Assembly (NCBI GenBank): GCA_963727035.1
Contig: CAVSEY010000005.1
Span: 186,001 to 250,000, forward strand
Direction: 5' to 3'
DNA length: 64,000 nt
Origin: Rhodoblastus sp963727035
Lineage (GTDB): Bacteria > Pseudomonadota > Alphaproteobacteria > Rhizobiales > Beijerinckiaceae
The notes below the pieces were generated by a model that made no database searches, was not told the DNA's origin, and saw nothing but the letters and a program-made list of their open reading frames with translations. Of the stretch, positions 54,376 to 61,508 are shown one piece after another. Each line of letters starts with the position of its first letter. Position 1 is the stretch's first letter. Position numbers and translations under genes: made by a program.

Positions 54376-54419
54376 GCATATTCCCGAAAAGTTGATAGAC
54401 TTTTCGGATAAGAATATGC
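54376..54419. repeat. Dispersed inverted repeat, type B copy 1
   Basis: Imperfect arms GCATATTCCCGAAAAGT and ACTTTTCGGATAAGAATATGC form a stem with the loop TGATAG. A related element is at 57285-57332. Elements of this form are common between rhizobial genes. Confidence 0.8.
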
Positions 54420-54440
54420 GTAAAAACAATGAAATAGCAC

Positions 54441-54475
54441 AGCGCGTTCAACTCATGGATTTGCGAACGCGCTCT
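54441..54475. repeat. Dispersed inverted repeat (GAGCGC...GCGCTC type), copy 2
   Basis: AGCGCGTTCA and GCGAACGCGCT pair loosely. The final 18 bases (54458-54475) are identical to 40892-40909. It lies just downstream of the type B repeat, so the two may form a composite element in front of the Nudix gene. Confidence 0.7.
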
Positions 54476-54499
54476 ATTGCGACAGGAAAGGACAAGGCG

Positions 54500-55093
54500 A
54501 TGTCCGAGCACGGAAAGCCCAACCCGCGCGGCCTCGACGAGACCATTCTCGCCGACGAGAAATATTCCTTTTCCCGGCTGACCTTTGAGCTGCGCCGCGC
54601 CGACGGGCGCTGGGAAAGGCACGAGCGCAACCTGTTCCGCCGGCCCGACGCCTGCGTGCTTTTGCCTTACGATTCCGCGCGCGGAAAAATTCTGCTCACC
54701 CGGCAGTTCCGGCTCGGGGCCTTCATGAATGACAGGACCCCCGGCCTGCTCGAAGCCTGCGCCGGCACGCTCGACCCCGGCGAAGCGCCGGACGTCTGCA
54801 TGAGGCGCGAGGCGATGGAGGAAATGGGGCTGGAGGTCGGCGACCTGCGCTTTCTGTTCGAAGCCTTCGTCAGCCCCGCCGCGACCACCGAGAAGCTTTA
54901 TTTCTTCGTCGCGCCCTTTTCTCCGCAGGCGAGGATCGCCGAGGGCGGCGGCATGGAGGAGGAAGGCGAGGAGATCGAAGTGGTCGAGGCGGATTTCGCC
55001 GAAGTCCTGCGCGAGGCCGAAGCCGGCGCGATCCGCGACGGCAAGACGCTGACATTGCTTTATTGGCTCAAGGCGTCCGGATTGATGGGGTAA
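54500..55093 (+). CDS. Nudix hydrolase, ADP-ribose/GDP-sugar pyrophosphatase (YffH/NudK) type
   Basis: A cytoplasmic nucleoside-diphosphate-sugar hydrolase of 197 residues. The Nudix box is complete: GTLDPGEAPDVCMRREAMEE followed by MGL (GX5EX7REUXEEXGU), near residues 92-114. N-terminal segments RLTFELRRADGRWERHERNL and ILLTRQFRLGAFMND fit the YffH/AdpP branch. The ATG at 54500 follows AAGGACAAGG. The longer frame from 54392 would translate two dispersed repeats, so it is not used. It follows nadK in the same direction. Confidence 0.9.
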   Translation: MSEHGKPNPRGLDETILADEKYSFSRLTFELRRADGRWERHERNLFRRPDACVLLPYDSARGKILLTRQFRLGAFMNDRTPGLLEACAGTLDPGEAPDVCMRREAMEEMGLEVGDLRFLFEAFVSPAATTEKLYFFVAPFSPQARIAEGGGMEEEGEEIEVVEADFAEVLREAEAGAIRDGKTLTLLYWLKASGLMG

Positions 55094-55099
55094 TACCGG

Positions 55100-56461
55100 T
55101 CAAGCCGCCATCAGTTCCTTTTCCAGCGCGACGAGATCGACCACGATATCGGTCTCGGCCAGCGGCTCGGTCATGCGCTCCACTTGGGCCGCCGCTTGGG
55201 GCTCACCTTGGGGCGCCATTTCGGGCGCGACGTGAGGCGCGATTTGGCGCGCCGCATCGTTGCGGTCCGCAAGCTCGCCACGAGTCGCCGCCGGCGCGAA
55301 AGACTCCGCTCCTTGTTCGCGCAAGCGGGCCACGCGCCTGCGGCTGGATTCACGCGCGGCGTCGGACTCGAAACGGCGCAGCAGAGCGGTCAACCGGGCG
55401 AGGCCCTCATCCTGCGCCGCCTCGCACGCCACCAGCACCGCCTGGATCAGCGGCAGGCGCAGCGCCCCCTCCTCGGCGGCCTCGTCCGGCGCGCCGCGCC
55501 CGTTTTGCGCGAGCGCCAGCAAGGCCGCGCGGAAGGCGACCAGCATCGGCGCGGGCAGGCCCGCCCTGGCGTAAAGCGCGGCGAAGGCGGTCGACGCCGG
55601 CTCGCGCATGATTCCCTCGACCCGGCGCGGCCCCATGCCGGTGAGGTCAACCAGCGTCGCCGCGAACAGGCCGCTCTGGCCGCACAGGAGCGCGCGCAGC
55701 GCGAGGCTGGCGGTAAGCTGGCCCGAGACCCGAAGATAGGCCGCGAGCGCCGCGGTTTCCCCCGAAAAGGCGGAGCATCCGGCGGCGATGATCATGGCGG
55801 CGCGCTCACGCGAATCCCGCGCGATGCGTTCCGAGCGCGCCGGCGAAAGCCAGTTGCGTTTCGCCGCATATTGGGCGAGCTGACGCGCCGCCGCCGCGGC
55901 GATCGCCGCGCGCGCCGAGGCCGGAATCCAGACCCGTCCGAGCAGGGCTTCGCGCAATTCGGCGTCGTCGCTGAACCGCTCGATCATCCGCCGCATCGCG
56001 AATTCCGGCAGATTGGCGCCTTCGTTCACCGCAAGCGTGATCAGGGCCTCGCGGGGCGCGACCTCGGCCAGGGCGGAACAGACGGAGGGGGAAATTTCAA
56101 GACGCAAGGCGATGGCGGCCTGGGCGACCGCGTCGCCGATCGCGGCGCAGTCGAGGAGTTGGGCGTCGGTGAGCAGGGGCGAACGCGCCAGCACGACGGA
56201 GGCGATGTCGGATTGATCGAGCGCGAGGCCGAGAACGATGGCCGGCGGCGCATGAGCGGCGCTGGCGAAGCTGTCGGCCAGCGCGCGCCGCACCAGCGGC
56301 GAGGGATCGTCGAGCATGGCGTGAAGCGCCTGTTCGGCCTCGGCGCGCTCCTCCGGCTCCATGTCGCTGTAAAGATAGGCCCGCGCCAGCGCGCTGACGC
56401 CCTCCGCGCGCGCCCTGGCCGACGCGTTTTCAGACCACAGGATGAATTTGCGAACGATCAT
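55100..56461 (-). CDS. DUF2336 family protein
   Basis: A helical, Ala-rich cytoplasmic protein of 453 residues. It begins like other alphaproteobacterial DUF2336 members (MIVRKFILWSENASARARAE). HEAT-like repeats follow (MLDDPSPLVRRALADSFASA, DQSDIASVVLARSPLLTDAQ) with LAVNEGANLPEFAMRRMIER. The DUF2336 core (residues 110-340) contains RSERIARDSRERAAMIIAAG. The C-terminal 100 residues are low complexity. The function is unknown; the family occurs widely in this class, sometimes beside regulators. Its stop lies seven bases from that of the convergent Nudix gene. Confidence 0.85.
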   Translation of the reverse strand: MIVRKFILWSENASARARAEGVSALARAYLYSDMEPEERAEAEQALHAMLDDPSPLVRRALADSFASAAHAPPAIVLGLALDQSDIASVVLARSPLLTDAQLLDCAAIGDAVAQAAIALRLEISPSVCSALAEVAPREALITLAVNEGANLPEFAMRRMIERFSDDAELREALLGRVWIPASARAAIAAAAARQLAQYAAKRNWLSPARSERIARDSRERAAMIIAAGCSAFSGETAALAAYLRVSGQLTASLALRALLCGQSGLFAATLVDLTGMGPRRVEGIMREPASTAFAALYARAGLPAPMLVAFRAALLALAQNGRGAPDEAAEEGALRLPLIQAVLVACEAAQDEGLARLTALLRRFESDAARESSRRRVARLREQGAESFAPAATRGELADRNDAARQIAPHVAPEMAPQGEPQAAAQVERMTEPLAETDIVVDLVALEKELMAA

Positions 56462-56585
56462 GCGAGACCCGCCGGGCTTGAGCGCCGCCGTCCGCGCGGA
56501 CGGTTAACGCAGGATCGCCAAACAAGGTAAAGTTTCACTTAATCGCCGCCGCGATTCGCCGCGCGGCGCCCCGGAAATTCAAGCC

Positions 56586-57272
56586 ATGCGCTCCATTCTC
56601 GTCATTCCCGCCCTGCGATCCGCCGCCGCGGCGGCGCTCGCAAGCGAGGCCGACGCCATCGCCATCGACCTCGCGGACGGCGGCGACCGGCAAGACGCGC
56701 GCCGCGCCGCGATTGAAATGCTGGAACGCGCGCAAGAGGCGGGCAAGACGGCGCTCGTGATGATCCGCTCGCTGGCTTCGGGCCTCGCCGACGCCGATCT
56801 CGACGCGGTCATGCCGGCAAGGCCGCACGCGATCATCCTGCCTGACGCCATCGGCGGGCGCGACGTTCAGCACCTCGGGGCCAAGCTCGCGGTGCGCGAG
56901 GCGGAAAACGATCTTGCCGACGGTTCGACCGGAATTCTGGCGCTCGCCGCAGATTCGCCCGCCGCGATTTTCGAACTCGGCTCGCTCGCCCGCGCGACCC
57001 GCCGTCTGATCGGCGTGGGCCGCGACGAACGCCGGCTCGCGGAAAAGCTCGGGCTCGCGGTCGCCGGCGAGGAAAAGGCCGAGCCCCTGCGCGTCGCCCG
57101 CGGCCTCGCCATTCTGGCGGCGGCGGCGGCGGGCGCGCCGGCCTTCGACAGCGCGGAGCCAGGCGATGGCGAGCTGTTCGCGCAAGCCTGCGCCCGCGCG
57201 GCGCGCGATGGCTTTTCCGGCAAATTCGCGCTGACGCCCGACCAGGCGCGGGCCATCAACGCCGCGCTCTAG
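56586..57272 (+). CDS. Divergent HpcH/HpaI aldolase (CoA ester lyase-like) protein
   Basis: The 228-residue product aligns in outline with the citrate-lyase beta/HpcH barrel: MRSILVIPALRSAAAAALAS at the start, DAIAIDLADGGDRQDARRAA, then HAIILPDAIGGRDVQHLGA. It is about 50 residues shorter than usual CoA ester lyases. The RVN (substrate Arg) and ETP/IET (metal Glu) segments are not recognisable (ALAADSPAAIF stands in place of the Glu strand). It may have lost lyase activity or act on another substrate. It is divergent from the DUF2336 gene. Confidence 0.7.
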   Translation: MRSILVIPALRSAAAAALASEADAIAIDLADGGDRQDARRAAIEMLERAQEAGKTALVMIRSLASGLADADLDAVMPARPHAIILPDAIGGRDVQHLGAKLAVREAENDLADGSTGILALAADSPAAIFELGSLARATRRLIGVGRDERRLAEKLGLAVAGEEKAEPLRVARGLAILAAAAAGAPAFDSAEPGDGELFAQACARAARDGFSGKFALTPDQARAINAAL

Positions 57273-57284
57273 CTTTTTGTTTTT

Positions 57285-57332
57285 GCGCATAATCTTGTCC
57301 GAAAACCGGAGCTGCTTTTCGGGAATATGCGC
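57285..57332. repeat. Dispersed inverted repeat, type B copy 2
   Basis: Arms starting GCGCATAATCTTGTCCGAAAA and ending TTTTCGGGAATATGCGC form an imperfect stem. It lies between convergent genes and its last base is part of the nitroreductase stop codon. Compare the copy at 54376-54419. Confidence 0.8.
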
Positions 57333-57895
57333 TAGAAAGTCGTGACCAGACTGTCGAGATCGGGCCGCGCGCGATCCTCGGGCCCATTGTCCACCCGGCC
57401 GATATGGATGAAGCCGGCGATGCGCTCATGATCGGCCAGACCGAACCGCGACATGGCCTCGCGGTCATAGGCGCACCATCCGGTGAGCCAGGCGGTGCGA
57501 AAGCCCATGGCGGTCGCGGCGACGGTCAAAGCCATGCAGACCGCGCCCGCCGACAATTGCTGCTCCCATTGCGGAATCTTGACATGGGGCGCGGCGCGCG
57601 ACACCACGCCGACGACCAGCGGGGCGTGCGTGAACCGGCCGCGCTCGAGGTCGAGGCGCTGCGCATCGGCGCCCGGCTCGCGCCGGGCCATGATCTCGGC
57701 GAGGCATTCGCCGGCGCGGACGCGGCCCTCGCCCTCGAACACGATGAACCGCCAGGGCGCGAGCTTGCCATGGTCGGGCACGCGCGCGGCGAGGGTCAGC
57801 AGCGCGCGCAGCTGCGCGGGCGTCGGTCCGGGGCCGCGCATCGCGATCGGCGGCGCGGAGCGGCGCGCGGCGAGAAGTTTTAGCGTCTCGTTCAT
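57332..57895 (-). CDS. Nitroreductase family flavoprotein (YdjA-like)
   Basis: An FMN-dependent NAD(P)H oxidoreductase of 187 residues, of the small nitroreductase class. It starts MNETLKLLAARRSAPPIAMR and has the flavin-binding segments AARVPDHGKLAPWRFIVFEG near residue 37 and QQLSAGAVCMALTVAATAMG near 115, then AWLTGWCAYD. The substrate may be a nitroaromatic compound or quinone; no pathway is evident. The ATG at 57895 matches the family; the longer frame from 58009 overlaps the divergent exported-protein gene and is rejected. Confidence 0.88.
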   Translation of the reverse strand: MNETLKLLAARRSAPPIAMRGPGPTPAQLRALLTLAARVPDHGKLAPWRFIVFEGEGRVRAGECLAEIMARREPGADAQRLDLERGRFTHAPLVVGVVSRAAPHVKIPQWEQQLSAGAVCMALTVAATAMGFRTAWLTGWCAYDREAMSRFGLADHERIAGFIHIGRVDNGPEDRARPDLDSLVTTF

Positions 57896-57951
57896 GGAAA
57901 GATCCCGGATTTTTGTCGGACAAAGCCCTAAAATGGCCGCTTTGTAAACCG

Positions 57952-58965
57952 ATGGCGAGAGCGAAACACGGGAGAGGGCCATTGCGGCGCGCGAGGACGG
58001 ATCTTGCAAAATTGCGACGGCGCGCTCTCGGCGCCCTGGTTGCTCTCGCCATCCCGGCGGCGGCTTTCGCCGAAACGCCGCCGCTGCCCGCGCTCCCCGC
58101 GCCGCCGCCCGTCGTCGGCGCGCCGGGCGACGCGGCGGCGCCCGGTCATGACAACGCGCAGGACAGCCAGCCGCGCGCGGCGGTCTCGTTCAACGCGGTT
58201 TTCGCGCCCGGCGACATCCAGGCGATCGGCTCCGGGCTGATCTGGCGGGTTTTCGCCGCCCGGAGCGACGTCAACGGCGCCCAGGCCCTGGTCGCCGAAT
58301 CGAACGATCCGGCGCCGACTTTCCAGCTTCCCGACGGCGATTACATCGTCCACGCCGCCTGCGGTCTCGCCGGCGCGACCAAGGAGTTCGCGGTCAATGG
58401 CGCGCCGGTGAACGAACGGCTGGTGATGCACGCCGGCGCGCTGAAGATCGAGGGCCGCCTGGGCGATGCGCCGATCGCTCCGTCGCGGCTCGACAACATG
58501 GTCTATCTGCCCGACCACGACGACCCCGAAGCCAAGCTGATCATTCCCAATCTCAAGGCCGGCGCGCCGGAATGCCTGCCCGAGGGCGCCTATCATATCG
58601 TCTCGATCCTGATGGACGTTTCGCCGGGATCGACCGTCGCGACCAATTCGAACGTCAGCGCCGACATGAGGGTGCAGGCCGGCAAGCTGACCGACGTGGT
58701 GCTGCGCCACCGCGCCGCCGCCATGACCCTGAAACTGGTCAATGCGCCGGGCGGCGAGGCGCTCGCCAACACCAGCTTTTCGGTGCTCACGCCCGGCGGC
58801 GACGTGATCCGCGAAATGATCGGCGCCTTTCCCACCATCGTCCTCGCCGAGGGCGAATATGTCGCCATCGCCCGCCACGAGAACACCACCTATCAGGCGA
58901 CCTTCAAGGTCCTCGCCAACCAGAGTCGCGATGTCGAGGTCATCGCATCCCAGCCGGCGCCGTGA
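57952..58965 (+). CDS. Exported protein of unknown function
   Basis: The 337-residue product has a signal peptide after a basic N-terminus (ALGALVALAIPAAAFAETPP). A Pro-rich spacer (PALPAPPPVVGAPG) leads into a body of beta-rich repeats such as WRVFAARSDVNGAQALVAES, TFQLPDGDYIVHAACGLA and TIVLAEGEYVAIARHENTTY. This pattern resembles carboxypeptidase-regulatory-like or SpaA-like surface folds. No catalytic motif is visible. It is followed 66 bases later by a cytochrome c gene on the same strand. The ATG at 57952 was preferred over a TTG frame from 57913. Confidence 0.72.
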   Translation: MARAKHGRGPLRRARTDLAKLRRRALGALVALAIPAAAFAETPPLPALPAPPPVVGAPGDAAAPGHDNAQDSQPRAAVSFNAVFAPGDIQAIGSGLIWRVFAARSDVNGAQALVAESNDPAPTFQLPDGDYIVHAACGLAGATKEFAVNGAPVNERLVMHAGALKIEGRLGDAPIAPSRLDNMVYLPDHDDPEAKLIIPNLKAGAPECLPEGAYHIVSILMDVSPGSTVATNSNVSADMRVQAGKLTDVVLRHRAAAMTLKLVNAPGGEALANTSFSVLTPGGDVIREMIGAFPTIVLAEGEYVAIARHENTTYQATFKVLANQSRDVEVIASQPAP

Positions 58966-59031
58966 TCCAGGACAAAGCGCTTGCGCATGGCCTGACGGAT
59001 GATCAATGATTGCCGGACGGAGTTCGAACTC

Positions 59032-59343
59032 ATGCGCGCCCTCGCCATACTTTTCCTTTTCGCCGTCACAACGTCCCTCCCGGCGCTGGCCGCCCCGCCC
59101 GACCCCGACCATGGCAAGGTCATCGCCCAGCGCTGGTGCGCCGCGTGCCATGTCGTTGCGCCGGGCCAGAAGGAGGCCAGCGCCGATGTCCCGAGCTTTT
59201 TCTATGCCGCCCGGCATATGGACAAGCGCGACCTGACCTCTTTCCTCACCGATCCGCATCCGAAAATGCCGGACATGAGCCTGACCCGGCAGGAGATCGA
59301 CGACCTGACCGCCTATATCCGCGCGCTCGCCGCCCAGAAATGA
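59032..59343 (+). CDS. Small periplasmic cytochrome c
   Basis: A class I c-type cytochrome of 103 residues with a signal peptide (ALAILFLFAVTTSLPALAAP). The haem attachment site is CAACH near residue 37, and the probable axial Met lies in HPKMPDMSLTRQEIDDLTAY near 78. It should carry electrons in the periplasm. The ATG at 59032 follows CGGAG; the longer frame from 58999 is a non-family extension. No oxidase or dehydrogenase partner is in view. Confidence 0.92.
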   Translation: MRALAILFLFAVTTSLPALAAPPDPDHGKVIAQRWCAACHVVAPGQKEASADVPSFFYAARHMDKRDLTSFLTDPHPKMPDMSLTRQEIDDLTAYIRALAAQK

Positions 59344-59347
59344 TCCC

Positions 59348-60391
59348 TCACGGCGCCGGATTGCCGCGGATCTGATGGATGGCGTCGATGCGCTGTTCGA
59401 TCTCCGGATCGAGCGCATGGGGCGCGTCGAGAATGAGCTTGAGCTGGTCGAGGCTCGTCGCGCCGACAATATTGGCGGTGACGAAGGGCCGCGAGGTGAC
59501 GAAGGCCAAAGCGAGATGGACCGGGTGCAGGGCGAATTCCCGCGCCAGGGCCAGATATTCCTCGATGGCCTCGCTCACCCCCGGCTTCTGATAGCGTTGG
59601 CCGCGTGGAAACAGCGTGAAGCGCGCGCCCTCCGGCATGGCGCCATGCAGATATTTGCCGGTGAGAAAGCCCTGCGCCAAAGGCGAATAGGCGAGCAGCC
59701 CGACCTGCTCGCGGAAGGCGAATTCGGCGAGGCCGATCTCGAACTGGCGGTTGAGCAGGTGATAAGCGTTCTGGATCGAGACCAGGCGCGGGCCCGCGCC
59801 GGCTTCCGATGCGCGCAGGAACTGGCTGACGCCCCAGGCGGTCTCGTTCGACACGCCGAAATGGCGGATTTTTCCCTGTTTCACCAATTCGCCAAGCGCG
59901 GAAACGGTCTCCTCGAACGTGACGCCGTCCGGCCCGCCGCGATCGCGATAGCCGTTGGAATTGCCTTCGAACAGGTCCAACGGCCGGTCCGGCCAATGAA
60001 GCTGATAGAGGTCGATATAATCGGTCTGGAGCCGCTTCAGCGAATGTTCGACGGCATAAAAGATGTTCTTGCGGTCGAGCCGCGCGCTTTCGCCGTTGCG
60101 GAACCAGGGCATGGCGGTGCGCCCCACGATCTTGGTGGCGAGAACGATTTTTTGGCGATTTGCTCTCGCGCGAAACCATTTGCCGATGATCGTTTCGGTC
60201 GCGCCATAGGTTTCCGCGCGCGGCGGGATCGCATAAAGCTCGGCGGTGTCGAAGAAATTCACGCCCTTGGCGACGGCGTAATCCATCTGGGCGAAAGCGT
60301 CGGCCTCGCCGGTCTGCTGGCCATAGGTCATGGTGCCGAGGCAGATTTCCGAGACTTTTATATCTGTGCGGCCAAGAGGGCGTTGCTGCAT
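59348..60391 (-). CDS. NADP(H)-dependent aldo/keto reductase, Tas family
   Basis: A cytoplasmic (alpha/beta)8 oxidoreductase of 347 residues. Family motifs are LGRTDIKVSEICLGTMTYGQ at the start, GVNFFDTAELYA near residue 47 (catalytic Asp and Tyr), ATKIVGRT (catalytic Lys) and YIDLYQLHWPDRP (catalytic His). The cofactor segments are LLAYSPLAQGFLTGKYL and SRPFVTANIVGATSLDQL. The ATG at 60391 follows AGGAG; a longer frame starts at 60418. The substrate is unknown. Its stop lies four bases from that of the convergent cytochrome gene. Confidence 0.93.
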   Translation of the reverse strand: MQQRPLGRTDIKVSEICLGTMTYGQQTGEADAFAQMDYAVAKGVNFFDTAELYAIPPRAETYGATETIIGKWFRARANRQKIVLATKIVGRTAMPWFRNGESARLDRKNIFYAVEHSLKRLQTDYIDLYQLHWPDRPLDLFEGNSNGYRDRGGPDGVTFEETVSALGELVKQGKIRHFGVSNETAWGVSQFLRASEAGAGPRLVSIQNAYHLLNRQFEIGLAEFAFREQVGLLAYSPLAQGFLTGKYLHGAMPEGARFTLFPRGQRYQKPGVSEAIEEYLALAREFALHPVHLALAFVTSRPFVTANIVGATSLDQLKLILDAPHALDPEIEQRIDAIHQIRGNPAP

Positions 60392-60484
60392 TCCAGAACT
60401 CCTGTGGCGGCGGAGCATAAGCTATTCGCGCGACGGGAAAAGCTCCCGCGCGCAAGGCGCCGTTTGCGCAGGCGCGCCCTCCCC

Positions 60485-60567
60485 CGTCATTGCGAGCGGA
60501 GCGAAGCAATCCATGCAAACGTTCAGCAGGTTGAAAGGTGGATGGCTTCGCGCCGCTCGCCATGACG
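60485..60567. repeat. Dispersed inverted repeat of the CGTCATTGCGAGCG type
   Basis: The left arm (60485-60513, starting CGTCATTGCGAGCG) and right arm (60539-60567, ending GCTCGCCATGACG) are near reverse complements around a 25-base loop. This sequence type is abundant between alphaproteobacterial genes. It lies between two minus-strand genes, close to the end of the deoxyribosyltransferase gene. Confidence 0.85.
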
Positions 60568-60575
60568 GAGAAGGA

Positions 60576-61142
60576 TCAAAATCCGAAATGCGCCCGCGCC
60601 TGGCGCAGGCAGGCCAAAAAGCCGGTCAGGTCGCCGCAGCCCGGCAGGGTGACGTCGGGGCGGACGACGCGCCGGCCTTGCGCCTTGAGGGCGACGTCGA
60701 GCATGAGATTGTCGGCATTGGCGAAATTCTCGATCAGCAGTCCCTGCGCGTCGCAATATTCGCCCTCGGGCGCGCCATGGACGCCATGAGCCGCCGCGAC
60801 GCGCTCGAACAAGGGCGCGGACTCGTTGGTGTAAGCGAAGGCCGGTTTGCCGAGCGCGGCGAAAAAGCCAAGTTCGAAGGCGGTGCCGGGATCGGCGTTG
60901 ACGCCGCGAAAGGGCGTGAGATTGAAAATCCCCGCATCCGCCTCGCGTATCAGCGCGACATTGGCGGCAAAGATTTTTTCATCCGCCGTCTCGCCGGGCG
61001 CGGTCGCGAGATCATGGTCGAGCGGATAAAACCCGACAAAACCGAATTCCTCGCACAGGATTTTCTTGCGCAGGCCGATCGCCCGCGCCTCGGGCAGGAA
61101 GACTTCGGGGCCGGCGAGGTAGATTTTGGGATTCGACGGCAA
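60576..61142 (-). CDS. Nucleoside 2-deoxyribosyltransferase family protein
   Basis: The 188-residue protein belongs to the nucleoside 2-deoxyribosyltransferase family, which exchanges or hydrolyses purine and pyrimidine deoxynucleosides. Visible motifs are IYLAGPEVFLPEARAIG at the start, IREADAGIFNLTPFRGVNAD near residue 65 and PGTAFELGFFAALGKP near 85, with the catalytic Glu in the FELGFF segment. The frame starts with TTG, preceded at nine bases by AAGGAG. It is cytoplasmic and may serve nucleotide salvage. Confidence 0.87.
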   Translation of the reverse strand: MPSNPKIYLAGPEVFLPEARAIGLRKKILCEEFGFVGFYPLDHDLATAPGETADEKIFAANVALIREADAGIFNLTPFRGVNADPGTAFELGFFAALGKPAFAYTNESAPLFERVAAAHGVHGAPEGEYCDAQGLLIENFANADNLMLDVALKAQGRRVVRPDVTLPGCGDLTGFLACLRQARAHFGF

Positions 61143-61170
61143 AGGCGCGCTCCTTCCCGCGATCTGAAGA

Positions 61171-61460
61171 TCACGTCCACAGATTGATCTTGTTGCCCTG
61201 CTTGTCGGTGAAGCCGCCGAGGATGATCAGGACGAAATCATAGACCGTCCAGACGACAAAACCGCCGCCGGTCAGCAATTGCAGAATGCCGGTCCAGATC
61301 TTGCCGACATAGAAGCGGTGGAAGCCGAGCAGGCCGAAAAAGAAGCACAGCAGCGCCGCCGGCAAGATGCGCTTGGTCGAGGCGGTGTTGGGCGCGCCGC
61401 AATGCGGGCAGACCGTCGCGGTCTCGTGGATGGCTGGCCGCAGCCACGGCATTGAATCAT
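61171..61460 (-). pseudogene. TM2-domain membrane protein with zinc ribbon, interrupted by an apparent -1 frameshift
   Basis: The start at ATG 61460 follows GGAGG and reads MIQCRGCGQP, the first knuckle of a zinc ribbon. The next frame takes over at 61430-61440 with IHETATVCPHCGAPNTAS, the second CXXC knuckle. It then gives a TM2 domain of two hydrophobic helices (PAALLCFFFGLLGFHRFYVG and ILQLLTGGGFVVWTVYDFVL). Adding one base between CCAGCC and ATCCAC restores 96 residues, the usual form. TM2 proteins sit in the inner membrane; the role is unknown. Good conservation on both sides points to a sequencing error. Confidence 0.78.
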
Positions 61461-61508
61461 GTGAGCCTCCCAACAAAAAAGCCTGCCGGGATCGCCGGCA
61501 GGCCGAGC

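Noticed and set aside
54392..54499. N-terminal extension of the Nudix protein
   Set aside because: It would translate dispersed repeat sequence; the ATG at 54500 has a good ribosome binding site and the family start.
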